Shown here: piece by piece, positions 9,839 through 18,528 of the stretch | Layout: each line of letters begins with the position of its first letter | How positions within the stretch are numbered: position 1 is the first letter of the stretch | Notes under the pieces: model-generated | What the model was told of the DNA's origin: nothing | The model's database searches: none | Seen by the model: only the letters and a program-made list of their open reading frames with translations | Program-made: the position numbers and the translations under genes | Source: Paenibacillus sp. MAHUQ-63 | GTDB taxonomy: Bacteria > Bacillota > Bacilli > Paenibacillales > NBRC-103111 | Direction of reading: 5' to 3' | DNA length: 64,000 nt | NCBI RefSeq assembly: GCF_028765165.1 | Contig: NZ_JARADB010000001.1 | Location: 558,001-622,000, forward strand

Positions 9839-9858
9839 GAATTTTCCGTCATAGTCAT

Positions 9859-10095
9859 TTAGAAACGCTTTTTGCCAACCAGAAACTTTTTATTCCCTTT
9901 TTTCGCCGTCACAGGTACGTGCTTGTAGCTGCGAATCATCGGATTTTTGCATAGAGGACAAGTCGGTAAAGCTTCCGTAACGAATTCTTTGCGAACCCAT
10001 GCTTTACAATCCGCCTCTTTACATTTCCAGATCTCAATTTGTTCGACTTCCGGTTTCTGTTGTTCTTCCGTTATGGTACTCGTTGGTGTAGACAT
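9859..10095 (-). CDS. YdjO-like (cold-inducible family) small zinc protein
   Basis: 78 residues with a zinc-ribbon-like four-cysteine pattern: C25 and C30 (WKCKEADCKAW), then C46 and C49 (TCPLCKNPM). This arrangement and the following PVTAKKGNKKFLV tail match the YdjO family, which in B. subtilis is cold-inducible. The biochemical role is unknown. It is monocistronic, with a strong terminator at its 3' end. Confidence 0.8.
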   Translation of the reverse strand: MSTPTSTITEEQQKPEVEQIEIWKCKEADCKAWVRKEFVTEALPTCPLCKNPMIRSYKHVPVTAKKGNKKFLVGKKRF

Positions 10096-10184
10096 TTGAA
10101 TAGCTTCTCCCTGTTTCGTAGATTAGACTACTTATTATTATACAGATCCCTTGGAATATCAAGTCTTTCCCGTGTTCAAATTTA

Positions 10185-10199
10185 TTTACCAGTGGTAAA
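10185..10199. promoter_or_regulatory. Perfect 15-bp palindrome, candidate operator
   Basis: TTTACCAGTGGTAAA is a perfect 7-1-7 dyad lying between the divergent YdjO-like gene and the MFS transporter, about 52 bp before the latter's start. The position suits a repressor site for the transporter. No regulator gene is adjacent. Confidence 0.55.
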
Positions 10200-10250
10200 A
10201 TGAGAAGGGCGGCTACAAATTAGACACACTTGCAAAGGCAGGAAACTTGC

Positions 10251-11516
10251 ATGGCAAATTTGCTTCATGAATGGAAGTCACAGTTTCAAGGTTACAGCCG
10301 AAATATTATGCTGTTTTTTTGGTTTAACTTCGTTTGGAATTTAGGATTAGGCATGTTTGGACTCGTTTATAATCTATACGTCAAAAGTCTCGGCTACGGG
10401 CAGACGACGGTCGGCAGCATCGTCGGCATGACCTCGCTGGCCGCAGCCCTTATTCTGATTCCGGCCGGCATCATGAACGACCGGTTCGGGCCGAAGCGCG
10501 TCATCACAACCGGACTCGTACTGACCATTGCCGCGCTTACGGCGAGATCGCTCATTGAAGCGCAAGGCGGCATGCTGGTTTCCTCCTTCTTCGGCGGTAT
10601 GGCGCTGGCCGTCGTATCGGCGACGATTCTGCCGTTCATGGCCAACAACTCCACGCCGCAGCAGCGTGTTCATCTGTTCAGCTTCAACATGGCGCTGGTT
10701 ATGATTGCGAATGTCGTCGGCATCGCCTTGGGCGGCGTGCTGTGCGATTTTTTTCAATACGTAATGAACTTGGAGCCGATCGTAAGCCTGCGTTTCACCT
10801 TGATGACCGGTGTCTGCATCGCTGCGCTCGGCATTATCCCTGTCGCGCTGTTCGAGCCGAGCGAGGTTGAATCGCAGCCGCGTACCGAATCGATCAGCAT
10901 CAAGGCGTCTTGGCGCGCTCACCGGTCATCTCTGCAAGTCATCGCCATTTTCTGCTTGCTGGGCCTGCTCTCCTCTATCGGCGGAGGCATGATAGTTCCT
11001 TATTTGAACGTCTATTTCGAAGACCGTTTCCAAGCTTCGAAGTCGGCGATCGGCCTGGTCGTCGCCCTCGGACAAGGCGCAACCGCCGTAGCCTTTCTCA
11101 TCGGTCCGATGATCGCCAGGCGCTTCGGGGAAGTCAAGTCCGTGGTGTATCTGCAGCTATGCTCGATCCCGTTCCTGCTTATAACGGCATTCTCGGCCAA
11201 CTTCTACTTATCGTCGGGCGGCTACTTGTTCCGCCAGGCGCTGATGAACGCAGCGAACCCTTTCTACAATTCCGTCAAGATGAGCTATGTCGACCGCTCG
11301 CTGCGCGGGCTCGCTTCCTCTTCGGGAGAAGCGGTCTTCAACCTGGGCTGGTTTCTCGCGGCACCTGTCAGTACAGGCCTCGTCGAACGGTTCGGGTCTT
11401 ATTACGGCTATGCCTACGCCTTCTGCATTACGGCCGTCGTCTACTCGGTCATCTCGTATTTCTTCTATTTCTTCTTCGGCAAGAACCGGTTCAAGCCCGT
11501 GGAGGAAGCCCGATAA
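10251..11516 (+). CDS. Major facilitator superfamily transporter
   Basis: 421 residues from the ATG at 10251 (AGGA 7 bp upstream); a TTG at 10230 is less likely. About twelve hydrophobic segments are visible. The first cytoplasmic loop has the MFS motif A-like NDRFGPKR near residues 78-85, and the mid-protein loop (EPSEVESQPRTESISIKASWRAH) separates the two six-helix halves. Substrate is not predictable; efflux is likely. The palindrome at 10185 may control it. Confidence 0.88.
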   Translation: MANLLHEWKSQFQGYSRNIMLFFWFNFVWNLGLGMFGLVYNLYVKSLGYGQTTVGSIVGMTSLAAALILIPAGIMNDRFGPKRVITTGLVLTIAALTARSLIEAQGGMLVSSFFGGMALAVVSATILPFMANNSTPQQRVHLFSFNMALVMIANVVGIALGGVLCDFFQYVMNLEPIVSLRFTLMTGVCIAALGIIPVALFEPSEVESQPRTESISIKASWRAHRSSLQVIAIFCLLGLLSSIGGGMIVPYLNVYFEDRFQASKSAIGLVVALGQGATAVAFLIGPMIARRFGEVKSVVYLQLCSIPFLLITAFSANFYLSSGGYLFRQALMNAANPFYNSVKMSYVDRSLRGLASSSGEAVFNLGWFLAAPVSTGLVERFGSYYGYAYAFCITAVVYSVISYFFYFFFGKNRFKPVEEAR

Positions 11517-11526
11517 AAAATGGTTC

Positions 11527-11556
11527 TTTTCTATCGTTGACGCAGACGATAGAAAG
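11527..11556. terminator. Hairpin after the MFS gene
   Basis: TTTCTATCGT (11528-11537) / ACGATAGAAA (11546-11555). No T tract follows on the plus strand, so it may be a weak terminator or an mRNA 3'-end stabiliser. Confidence 0.5.
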
Positions 11557-11643
11557 GAAATACAATGAAATGAGAGCGCATTCATAGCATCGCCTTAGAG
11601 CTCCTAATCCTAATCGACTCTTGATGTGAGGGGATTGCTAATC

Positions 11644-14013
11644 ATGAAGAATAAAATCATCTTTAATGGACAAAGTATTGTTCTGACGTGGATGATCTCC
11701 TATATCGTCATTCTCCTTTTACCCATTGCTATCGGCTTACTATTGTATGTGGAATCGAGCAAAACGTTAAAGGAAGAAATTCAGCAAGCGAACGATTCCC
11801 TGTTGAAGCAAGTGCGCGAAGTGATGGACAACCAATTCAAAGCGATGGAGCAATTGAATTTCGAGCTCACTTGGAACGTGAACATGCAGGAACTGCTGTA
11901 TTCCAACAAGTATGAAGCATTTCCCAAAGAGTATCTTTATGATATCTCGCAAATTGCCCGTAATCTTTCCCTGTACAAAACCTCTTATCCGTTAATCGAT
12001 TCGTTCTATGTTTATTTGTACAAAGATCAATCCGTTATCCTGCCCACTACCGTTCGTTCTAGCGCATTTGCCTACCAGACTTTGCATATGAGTGACGAAT
12101 TCCCCTTCTCCGCATGGCAAGAAATTATGACACGCCCTAATTTCAAAGGCTTCATCCCGATGTACCGGATCGGCGACGACAATAAGCTGCGCAAGTCAGT
12201 CGCTTACGTCAGCACTTATGCCGTCGAGCATAATCAGCCACTCGCTACCAATGTCATCATGATCGATCAATCCCGCATCCTTGGCGCCATTCAAAATATG
12301 GAAATCTTTAATAAGGGCCACGTGCTTATTTTAAATAATGAAAACCAAGTGCTGGCATCCAACTCGACCGGCCTGCTTCCCGCCGATTTCCCTTATGACC
12401 AATTGACGGAAGCCACCAATCTCTATTACACCGGCTCGGACGGCGAGAAATATGAGATTTTCACCATTCAGTCGCCAATGTCCAAGCTGAAGTATGTATC
12501 GATCATGCCCAGCACGGTTTATTGGCAGAAAGCTTCGCATATCCGCAACTTGACTTATATGAGCATGGCGATCTCGCTGCTTGGCGGCGGTATCTTGACG
12601 ATATTTTTTCTGCGCAGAAACTATAACCCGGTCAGACGTCTGGTGCATGCTTTCTCCAAAAAGGAGGCGATGGCCTCCGGCCAGAGGTACAATGAGTTTC
12701 ACTTCATTCAGGAAGCGGTTGACAACACGCTGCTCGAAATCGCCGATTTCAAGACCATAATCGAACAGCAGCGCCACATGGTCCGCTCCCACTTCATCGA
12801 AAAGCTGCTCAAGGGCAAACACGACCGGCATATTCCGATCTTCGAGGCTTTGACCGCCTTCGATATGAAGCTGGACCGCAACGAATTTGCCGTCATGCTG
12901 TTCGTTGTCGATAAGCACGCTCCCTTCTTCAGCCGCATCACGCATAAGTCCGATGAGGACAAATGGAAGCTGCTGCAATTCATTATTATGAATGTCGTAG
13001 AAGAGCTGCTCTCCAAGCGGCATCGGGGCTATGCGACGGAAATTGACGATTCTGTGGCCTGTCTGGTCAATATAACGAGTGATGAGGGTGAAAGCGCCAA
13101 AGAAGAGCTGCTGCGCATCGCCGAGGAGACGCAAAATTTTCTGTCGGCGACTTACGACATTCACCTCACGATCTCGATTTCCAGCGTTCACGGACAGATC
13201 GCAAACGTGCCCCAAGCCTTCCGGGAAGCTCTGGATTCGATGGCTTATAAGCTCGTTATGGGCGGAAGAGAAATCCTGGCTTACGACGATTTGCAGGCCA
13301 ACAGAGCCTGCGAGCCCGTTTCCGGCTATTATTATCCGATGCAGGTCGAGCAGCAATTCCTGTACGCGCTGAAGTCAGGCGAATTGGAAGAATCGCAAAC
13401 GATCCTGGCCGACATTATGACCAAAAATTTCGAGGTTCGCGGCATTTCCGTTTCTTTGACCAAATGCCTGATGCTGTGCCTGATTACGACGATGATGAAG
13501 AGCATCAGTGAAACCGGCGACATGCAGGAAAGCATTTTCACCCGGAATCCGAAGCTTATCGACCGGCTGCTCAACAGCAAAACGTTGGAAGACATGCACC
13601 GGCAATTGAACGAAATGCTGGCCGGCATCTGCGAATACACCTCGGCGAAGCGGCAGGCCACCATGTCTCAACAGCGGCAGAAGGCGCTGCAGCAGCTCGT
13701 TGAAGAGATTTCCACGTTCATCGAAGATAATTATTCCGACGCCAATTTGAATGTCTCGATGATCGGCACTCATTTTGACCGCAAGGCCACGTATTTGTCG
13801 AAGCTGTTCAAGGATTATGCAGGCGAAGGGCTGCTCGACCGCATTAACAAAGTGCGGATCGACAAATCGAAGCAATTGCTTGGCAAACAGGAACAATCGG
13901 TTGGCGACGCCGCCAACGGGGTCGGCTTCAACGATATTAACGCCTTCATCCGCGTGTTTAAGAAAGTAGAAGGTATTACCCCCGGGAAATACAAGGAGCT
14001 TATACAGAAATAA
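11644..14013 (+). CDS. Membrane-bound YesN-type AraC family regulator
   Basis: 789 residues from the ATG at 11644, preceded by GAGGGGA. Layout: first membrane helix near residues 10-35, an extracellular sensor domain of about 260 residues, a second membrane helix near 300-320, a cytoplasmic linker, and a C-terminal AraC double HTH (EDNYSDANLNVSMIGTHF, then GFNDINAFIRVFKKVEGITPGKY). Such one-component membrane regulators sit beside Lpl-type sugar ABC operons in Paenibacillus. Here the importer starts 340 bp downstream in the same direction, so it is the probable target. Confidence 0.9.
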   Translation: MKNKIIFNGQSIVLTWMISYIVILLLPIAIGLLLYVESSKTLKEEIQQANDSLLKQVREVMDNQFKAMEQLNFELTWNVNMQELLYSNKYEAFPKEYLYDISQIARNLSLYKTSYPLIDSFYVYLYKDQSVILPTTVRSSAFAYQTLHMSDEFPFSAWQEIMTRPNFKGFIPMYRIGDDNKLRKSVAYVSTYAVEHNQPLATNVIMIDQSRILGAIQNMEIFNKGHVLILNNENQVLASNSTGLLPADFPYDQLTEATNLYYTGSDGEKYEIFTIQSPMSKLKYVSIMPSTVYWQKASHIRNLTYMSMAISLLGGGILTIFFLRRNYNPVRRLVHAFSKKEAMASGQRYNEFHFIQEAVDNTLLEIADFKTIIEQQRHMVRSHFIEKLLKGKHDRHIPIFEALTAFDMKLDRNEFAVMLFVVDKHAPFFSRITHKSDEDKWKLLQFIIMNVVEELLSKRHRGYATEIDDSVACLVNITSDEGESAKEELLRIAEETQNFLSATYDIHLTISISSVHGQIANVPQAFREALDSMAYKLVMGGREILAYDDLQANRACEPVSGYYYPMQVEQQFLYALKSGELEESQTILADIMTKNFEVRGISVSLTKCLMLCLITTMMKSISETGDMQESIFTRNPKLIDRLLNSKTLEDMHRQLNEMLAGICEYTSAKRQATMSQQRQKALQQLVEEISTFIEDNYSDANLNVSMIGTHFDRKATYLSKLFKDYAGEGLLDRINKVRIDKSKQLLGKQEQSVGDAANGVGFNDINAFIRVFKKVEGITPGKYKELIQK

Positions 14014-14015
14014 CG

Positions 14016-14045
14016 AAAAGGGCAGCCGCTCGGCTGTCCTTTCAG
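14016..14045 (+). terminator. Terminator of the regulator gene
   Basis: AAGGGCAGCCG / CGGCTGTCCTTT with a 2-nt loop, just after the stop codon at 14013. A weak T-rich stretch follows. Confidence 0.75.
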
Positions 14046-14216
14046 CTTCCTTTCTTCATGAACAAACCCGGCCAGACGGAAGGTTTGCCCGTCGAAACGT
14101 CCTATTTCAGGCTCGTTTCGCCCCATTTTGGCTATTTTGAAGATAACATTGGACATTTTGTAGAGCATTTCACAACAATTCGAGATGCATTTGGACCTTT
14201 TGCAGATAGCTTTGAA

Positions 14217-14230
14217 TGTAAGCGTTATCA
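14217..14230. promoter_or_regulatory. CcpA catabolite-responsive element (cre) before the sugar ABC operon
   Basis: TGTAAGCGTTATCA fits the Bacillus cre consensus TGWNANCGNTNWCA at every position. It lies 124 bp before the binding-protein start, in a 340-bp leader that otherwise has no gene. A weaker cre-like half site (AACGCTTTCA) occurs at 14304-14313. Catabolite repression of the importer is the expected consequence. Confidence 0.65.
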
Positions 14231-14353
14231 TATAGTGAAGGTGTACCACATAAGCACCTCTACCCGCATCGGCTTAACGGTTTATGTCAGCGAAAAACTC
14301 GGTAACGCTTTCAATTCCGGTTTTTCAATCGAAAAACGCTTAGGAGGTCTAGT

Positions 14354-16009
14354 ATGCAAAAAAACAGAAAAAAAATGTTCACTGTGCTTGTCGCAACGAC
14401 GTTAATGGGAAGCTTGACCGTCGCTTGTTCTACATCGAACACGCCGGCTACCAGTTCCAGCGAAGCACCCAAGGCAACGGCCGGAAGTTCGGCGGCGCCG
14501 GCTGGCAGTGCGGTTACGTATCCGCTTAAACAAGACAAACCATTAACGTACTGGGGCGAGCTTCCCGGCAACTTAACCGGGGTGAAGGCTGCTCACGCAG
14601 ACGTTCCGTTCTTCCAAGAATGGCAGAAAAAGACCGGCGTTCCGTTGAAATTCCTGGCTCCTCCTACCAACCAAGGATCGCAAGCATTGAACGTTCTGTT
14701 GGCATCGGGCGATCTCCCTGACATGATCGAATTTGACTGGCAAGGGGCTTTCCCAGGCGGACCAGAGAAAGCGATCAAAGACGGTTATATTCTGAAACTT
14801 AACGATACGATCGATAAATTTGCGCCCAACTTGAAAAAGTATCTCAAAGAACATCCCGAAATCGATAAGCAGGTAAAAACCGATAACGGAAGCTACTACT
14901 CCTTCCCGTTCATTCGCGGCGACGATTATCTGCGTGTGTACCAAGGCCCGATCCTTCGGAAAGATTGGCTTGATGAGCTTGGTCTGCCGATGCCGGAAAC
15001 GATTGACGATTGGTATACGACACTCAAAACGTTCAAAGAGAAGAAAGGCGCTACGGCCGCGTTCTCTGTCATCTCTGTACCAAGACCTTTCAATGAGCTG
15101 GGCAACGGCGCTTTTGCCGGCGCATACGGCGTAACCCGCGATTTCTTCATTGATAACGGCACGATCAAATTCGGTCCAGCTGAAAAAGGCTATAAAGATT
15201 TCCTCGCTACCATGCACAAATGGTATGAAGAAGGGCTGATCGATAAAAACTTTGCAACGACAGACGGCAAAGCCTTAGACGCCAACATTGCTTCCGGCGC
15301 AACAGGCGCAACCGTCAATAATGCCGGCGGCGGTATCGGCAAATGGCAGCCGCTCATCTCGGCGAAAGATCCGAAAGGCGTGCTGGTCGCAGCGCCGTAT
15401 CCGGTGCTCAAAAAAGGCGACATTGCGATGTACGGCCAGAAAGATCCTGCCTTCTCGCCGGGCGGTATGGTCGCCATTACGGCAAACTCCAAAAATGTGG
15501 AGGTTGCTGCCAAGATGCTTGACTACGGCTACTCCGAAGCAGGACATAATTATTTCAACTTCGGAACTGAAGGCGTTTCGTACAAAATGGAAAACGGATA
15601 TCCGAAATATACGGACCTTGTAATGAAGAATCCGGATAAATTGGCTCCGGCACAAGCGCTCTCCCTGTACGTTCGCGGTAACTACAACGGTCCTTTCGTT
15701 CAAGATAAGCGTTACGTCGAGCAATATTTGGCTCTGCAAACGCAGCGCGACGCCGTTACGACCTGGTCGAAAACGAACGTCGACAAATACAAATTGCCGC
15801 CAATCACAGCGACACCGGAAGAAAGCACCGAGCTCGCCAAAATCATGACGGATCTGAACACGCTGGTCGATGAAATGACGGTCAAAATTATTTTGGGCAC
15901 CGAGCCTGTCGATTCCTTCGAGAAGTACCAAGAGAAATTCAAGTCCGTTAAGCTGAGCCGCGCGCTCGAAATCAAGAAAGCATCGCTGGACCGCTTCAAC
16001 AAAAGATAG
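14354..16009 (+). CDS. Sugar ABC transporter substrate-binding lipoprotein (LplA-like)
   Basis: 551 residues. A signal peptide with lipobox (residues 19-25, GSLTVAC) anchors it outside the membrane, followed by a Ser/Ala/Thr-rich linker. Length, the ADVPFFQEWQKKTGV start and SGDLPDMIEFDW motif match the large extracellular solute-binding proteins paired with LplB/LplC permeases, which bind oligosaccharides. RBS AGGAGG is present. It is the first gene of a three-gene importer lacking its own ATPase; such systems share an MsmX-type ATPase encoded elsewhere. Confidence 0.92.
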   Translation: MQKNRKKMFTVLVATTLMGSLTVACSTSNTPATSSSEAPKATAGSSAAPAGSAVTYPLKQDKPLTYWGELPGNLTGVKAAHADVPFFQEWQKKTGVPLKFLAPPTNQGSQALNVLLASGDLPDMIEFDWQGAFPGGPEKAIKDGYILKLNDTIDKFAPNLKKYLKEHPEIDKQVKTDNGSYYSFPFIRGDDYLRVYQGPILRKDWLDELGLPMPETIDDWYTTLKTFKEKKGATAAFSVISVPRPFNELGNGAFAGAYGVTRDFFIDNGTIKFGPAEKGYKDFLATMHKWYEEGLIDKNFATTDGKALDANIASGATGATVNNAGGGIGKWQPLISAKDPKGVLVAAPYPVLKKGDIAMYGQKDPAFSPGGMVAITANSKNVEVAAKMLDYGYSEAGHNYFNFGTEGVSYKMENGYPKYTDLVMKNPDKLAPAQALSLYVRGNYNGPFVQDKRYVEQYLALQTQRDAVTTWSKTNVDKYKLPPITATPEESTELAKIMTDLNTLVDEMTVKIILGTEPVDSFEKYQEKFKSVKLSRALEIKKASLDRFNKR

Positions 16010-16076
16010 ATAACACGCCAGGGGGGAGGGCAGCCGCTCTCCCCGTTTTTACTAACCAGGCGAAAGGAGAGATATC

Positions 16077-17006
16077 ATGCGCAAAGAGGGACAAGCTGCG
16101 TTCCAAGTCCGGTTTAGACGCGATTTTCTGCTCAACAAATATTTGTACTTGATGATGGTTCCTGTTATCGCCTATTATGTCATCTTCCATTATGCGCCGA
16201 TGTACGGCGCGCTGATTGCCTTCAAGGAATATACGCCGGCCAAAGGGATTTTGGGCAGCTCATGGGTCGGCTTCGATCACTTCAAAGACTTTTTCGGTTC
16301 GTATTATTTCTGGCGCATTCTCAAAAATACGGTCATCATCTCGCTCTATACGTTATGCTTTGAGTTTCCGGCGCCGATTATTTTGGCGATATTGATTAAC
16401 GAACTGGTGAACAAAAAGTTTCAGCGTTTTGTGCAAACGGTTACGTACATGCCTTATTTCATTTCGCTTATCGTCATCGCCGGGATGATCAAAGATTTTA
16501 CGAATAACGGCGGGTTAATTAATAACTTCCTGACTTACTTCGGCGTCAGCGATACCGCGTTCTTGCAGAGACCGGAAATGTTCAGGACCATCTATGTTTT
16601 ATCGGAAATTTGGCAAAAGATCGGTTGGGAGTCCATCATCTACTTGGCCGCACTCATGGGCATCGATCAGGAGCAATATGAAGCTGCGAGAATGGACGGG
16701 GCCAGCAAGCTTCAACAAATCTGGAACATTACGCTGCCGGGCATTCTTCCGACGATCGCCATTATGTTCATTCTGCGGATGGGGAACTTGCTTAACGTCG
16801 GCTTTGAGAAAATTATTTTGCTGTACAATCCGAGCACCTATGACACGGCCGATGTCATCTCCTCCTTCGTTTACCGGAAAGGGCTTATCGAATTCGGATG
16901 GAGCTACTCCTCAGCCGTCGGCTTGTTTAACTCAGTCATCAACTTGGCCCTGCTTATTGCCGCCAACAAAATCAGCAAAAAAGTAAGCCAAAGCAGCTTA
17001 TGGTAA
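16077..17006 (+). CDS. Sugar ABC transporter permease, LplB type
   Basis: 309 residues with six membrane segments and the permease EAA loop (EAARMDGASKLQQIWNITLPG near residues 201-221). The N-terminal KYLYLMMVPVIAYYVIFHYAPMYG is characteristic of LplB-like permeases. RBS GAAAGGAGAG precedes the ATG. It forms the channel with the next gene. Confidence 0.92.
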   Translation: MRKEGQAAFQVRFRRDFLLNKYLYLMMVPVIAYYVIFHYAPMYGALIAFKEYTPAKGILGSSWVGFDHFKDFFGSYYFWRILKNTVIISLYTLCFEFPAPIILAILINELVNKKFQRFVQTVTYMPYFISLIVIAGMIKDFTNNGGLINNFLTYFGVSDTAFLQRPEMFRTIYVLSEIWQKIGWESIIYLAALMGIDQEQYEAARMDGASKLQQIWNITLPGILPTIAIMFILRMGNLLNVGFEKIILLYNPSTYDTADVISSFVYRKGLIEFGWSYSSAVGLFNSVINLALLIAANKISKKVSQSSLW

Positions 17007-17022
17007 GAAAGGAGGGACTGCA

Positions 17023-17898
17023 ATGAAAACGAGCGTCTCCGACAAAGCCTTTACGATAACCAACCATATTCTATTGCTTCTGCTTGTTGTCATTACTTTA
17101 TATCCGCTCATTTATGTCGCCTTCGCTTCCATCAGCGACGCTGGGCAGTTGATTACGCACAAAGGGTTTCTATACAAGCCGCTGGGCATCAGCTTCGAAG
17201 CTTATAAGAGCGTTTTTGCCAATCCGGCTATTCTCCAAGGTTACCAGAATACGCTGTTCATTCTAGTATTCGGTGTCACCACGAACCTGATCGTCACCTC
17301 GCTTGGCGCTTATGTGCTCTCGCGTAAAAATGTGATGTGGAACAACGTATTTATCTTTGTCGTCGTCTTGACGATGTTCTTCAGCGGCGGCTTGGTCCCG
17401 CTTTATCTGGTCGTGAAGGGCGTAGGTCTCATTGACTCTCTCTGGGCTACGATATTGCCGTTCGCCGTCAACACTTTTAATCTGATCATTATGCGCACCG
17501 CCTTCATGGCCGTTCCCGAAAGTCTTGAGGAGTCAGCCAAAATGGACGGGGCGGGCCACTTGGTCATTCTGTTCCGCATCGTCATCCCGCTCTCCATGCC
17601 GGTCATTGCCGTCATGATCCTGTACTATGCCGTTGAGAAATGGAACGGATGGTTCTACGCCTCCATCTTCCTGAAGGATCGCGAGCTGTATCCGCTGCAG
17701 CTGATCTTGCGGGAAATTCTCATCGCGAACAATACCGATGCGATGTCAACGGGGGCAAATGCCGCCGACCAGTTCCAGATCGGAGAAACGATCAAATACG
17801 CGACGATTATGGTCGCTTCCGTGCCGATTCTCATTCTGTATCCATTCGTGCAAAAGTACTTCGTCAAAGGCGTCATGATCGGCGCCGTCAAGGGATAA
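17023..17898 (+). CDS. Sugar ABC transporter permease, LplC type
   Basis: 291 residues with six membrane segments and the EAA loop ESLEESAKMDGAGHLVILFR near residues 166-185. The start lies 17 bp after the LplB-like stop, behind AAAGGAGGG, so the two are co-translated. It is the second half of the membrane channel. A terminator follows directly. Confidence 0.92.
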   Translation: MKTSVSDKAFTITNHILLLLLVVITLYPLIYVAFASISDAGQLITHKGFLYKPLGISFEAYKSVFANPAILQGYQNTLFILVFGVTTNLIVTSLGAYVLSRKNVMWNNVFIFVVVLTMFFSGGLVPLYLVVKGVGLIDSLWATILPFAVNTFNLIIMRTAFMAVPESLEESAKMDGAGHLVILFRIVIPLSMPVIAVMILYYAVEKWNGWFYASIFLKDRELYPLQLILREILIANNTDAMSTGANAADQFQIGETIKYATIMVASVPILILYPFVQKYFVKGVMIGAVKG

Positions 17899-17910
17899 CA
17901 AGCTTCGCCG

Positions 17911-17950
17911 TGAAAGCACCGTCTGCCTCATATGCTGAGGAGGCGGTGCT
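17911..17950 (+). terminator. Terminator of the sugar ABC operon
   Basis: AAAGCACCG / CGGTGCTTT with an inner CCTC/GAGG pairing. Only a weak T-rich stretch (AGTTTT) follows. Confidence 0.7.
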
Positions 17951-18457
17951 TTCGCATAGTTTTGCCAGGGATGGCTTATGGCGTGACAGTTGCGAATGAC
18001 GGCAATATCGCCGCCGATATTTGGCTGTCCGGCCTCATCCCGGAAGGGGGATTCGCCGCTGCCCAGCTCCCTGTATGTCGGATCGCTTCCGGCGAAAAGC
18101 CGATTGACCGTTCACTTCCGAATCCGGGTGTCCAACGCGGGAAACCTGTCCGCGGACAGCGTAACCGTGCAAAATTGGATTTCGCCGCTGACCACGCTGC
18201 TGCCGGGTACACTGCGCATAGGCGATGTGCCGGTGAATCTGACAGCACCGGTAACTCAGCCCCTCGTCTTATGGGCAGTCCCGCTGAACGGTTCAACCGA
18301 GATCACCTATACCGAAGCGGTCGTCTCACGGCCCAATACAAGGCGTATCCCGCTAAGATCGGCCGCACAATATGCCTATCAAGTGAATGATCCTGTCCAC
18401 ACGGGAACGGTCCTCTCCAATGAGGCTATGATCTGGGTCGAGCAGGCGGATGAATAA
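17932..18457 (+). pseudogene. Decayed DUF11-type repeat protein, 3' fragment with frameshift
   Basis: Two overlapping frames together read as one DUF11-like (conserved cell-surface repeat) tail. The upstream frame gives YGVTVANDGNIAADIWLSG and LIPEG; the downstream frame gives SPLPSSLYVGSLPAKSRLTV and later RVSNAGNLSADSVTV, a second copy of the same motif. Removing one G from the G5 tract at 18046-18050 joins them. There is no ribosome site, and the fragment begins inside the terminator of the ABC operon, so it is a truncated and broken remnant. A sequencing error could explain the frameshift but not the missing 5' end. Confidence 0.65.
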
Positions 18458-18498
18458 GGAAAGGGAAAGTCGTCGAGGCCTGTTTCCTAATTTGAAAA

Positions 18499-18524
18499 AG
18501 CCGGGGCCCTGAATGGCCCCGGCC
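18499..18524 (-). terminator. Terminator of the GH2 gene
   Basis: GCCGGGGCC / GGCCCCGGC with a six-base loop. On the minus strand it is followed by CTTTTTC. Confidence 0.85.
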
Positions 18525-18528
18525 TCTC

